Source: CAYJHC01 sp964369805
GTDB lineage: Bacteria; Bacillota; Clostridia; Peptostreptococcales; Anaerovoracaceae
Assembly: GCA_964369805.1 (NCBI GenBank)
Contig: CAYJFM010000066.1
Location: 1-5,557 of the forward strand
Length of the DNA stretch: 5,557 bases
Direction: 5' to 3'
Each line of letters begins with the position of its first letter. The first letter of the stretch is position 1. The translations under genes were made by a program, and so were the position numbers. Shown here piece by piece: positions 5,346 through 5,557 of the stretch. The notes under the pieces are model-generated. The model did no database searches and was not told the origin of the DNA. It saw only the letters and a program-made list of their open reading frames with translations.

Positions 5346-5557
5346 ATGGATGGAATAATAGGAATAATAGGAATTGCAGTATTAATATTGTTATTAATAA
5401 TCGTTATAGCGAGTTCGATTAGGATTGTATCACAATCTTTTGCATATGTCGTAGAGAGGTTAGGAGCGTATAACCGTACCCTTGATGTTGGTTTACATTT
5501 GTTAATTCCTTTCTTTGATAGAATTGCAAAGAAAGTATCACTAAAAGAGCAGGTGGT
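5346..5557 (+). CDS. SPFH/stomatin-like (QmcA/slipin-type) membrane protein, 3' truncated by window edge
   Basis: The frame is open from ATG 5346 to the end of the window, 70 full codons. GGAGG (5334-5338) lies 7 nt before the start. An N-terminal membrane anchor (about 3-22, almost entirely I/L/V) is followed by the start of an SPFH/Band 7 domain. 'IRIVSQSFAYVVERLGAYNRTLDVGLHLLIPFFDRI' parallels the usual 'vpq.yaavverlGkf.rtl.pGlhfliPf.drv', and 'KVSLKEQVV' the following 'slrEqv'. This places it with the stomatin/slipin/QmcA group rather than flotillins. Such proteins oligomerise at the inner face of the membrane, organise microdomains and often bind membrane proteases; an upstream NfeD gene is the usual partner, as here. 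Roughly 230 or more residues are expected beyond the window. Confidence 0.92.
   Translation, partial: MDGIIGIIGIAVLILLLIIVIASSIRIVSQSFAYVVERLGAYNRTLDVGLHLLIPFFDRIAKKVSLKEQV

Noticed and set aside
1..5557. Mobile element, CRISPR, tRNA, phage or defence system
   Set aside because: No transposase or integrase motifs, no terminal repeats with target duplications, no spaced repeats and no tRNA-like cloverleaf were seen; the recognisable genes are ordinary chromosomal families.

Overview
The window looks like chromosomal DNA from an anaerobic, AT-rich member of the Clostridia (Firmicutes). The evidence is the strong A/T bias at third codon positions, AGGAG-type ribosome binding sites before nearly every gene, short intergenic hairpins followed by T-runs, and a 7TM-DISM sensor kinase, a Cys-rich YkgJ-like protein and an NfeD/SPFH pair, all common in that class. 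I cannot name the genus. No tRNA, rRNA, CRISPR array or complete mobile element is visible.

Layout, left to right. (1) 1-377, +: the C-terminal half of a carbon-nitrogen hydrolase (nitrilase superfamily), cut by the window edge. (2) 463-500: a bidirectional intrinsic terminator shared with the convergent next gene. (3) 506-1099, -: a 197-aa protein with nine cysteines resembling the YkgJ-type metal-cluster/zinc-chelating family. (4) 1100-1582: a long divergent intergenic region with three inverted repeats, a strong intrinsic terminator that has no obvious gene in front of it, and a promoter whose -35/-10 spacer is filled by a perfect 17-bp palindrome. (5) 1583-4207, +: a two-gene operon of a membrane histidine kinase (extracellular domain, seven TM segments, HisKA/HATPase) and an OmpR-type response regulator, ended by a terminator at 4264-4297. 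(6) 4386 to the window end, +: a good sigma-A promoter driving a 127-aa protein of unknown function, an NfeD-like membrane protein overlapping it by 4 nt, and the start of a stomatin/QmcA-like SPFH protein.

How the genes work together. The kinase and regulator form a complete two-component system with every key residue present; its signal and targets cannot be read from the window. NfeD and SPFH proteins are known partners in membrane microdomains, so the 127-aa protein translated just ahead of NfeD is the most interesting uncharacterised coding sequence. The most interesting non-coding sequence is 1211-1524: a possible unannotated transcript ending at the orphan terminator, followed by the highly symmetrical kinase promoter. 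I see no clear evidence of a wholly new system; these two places deserve the closest look.
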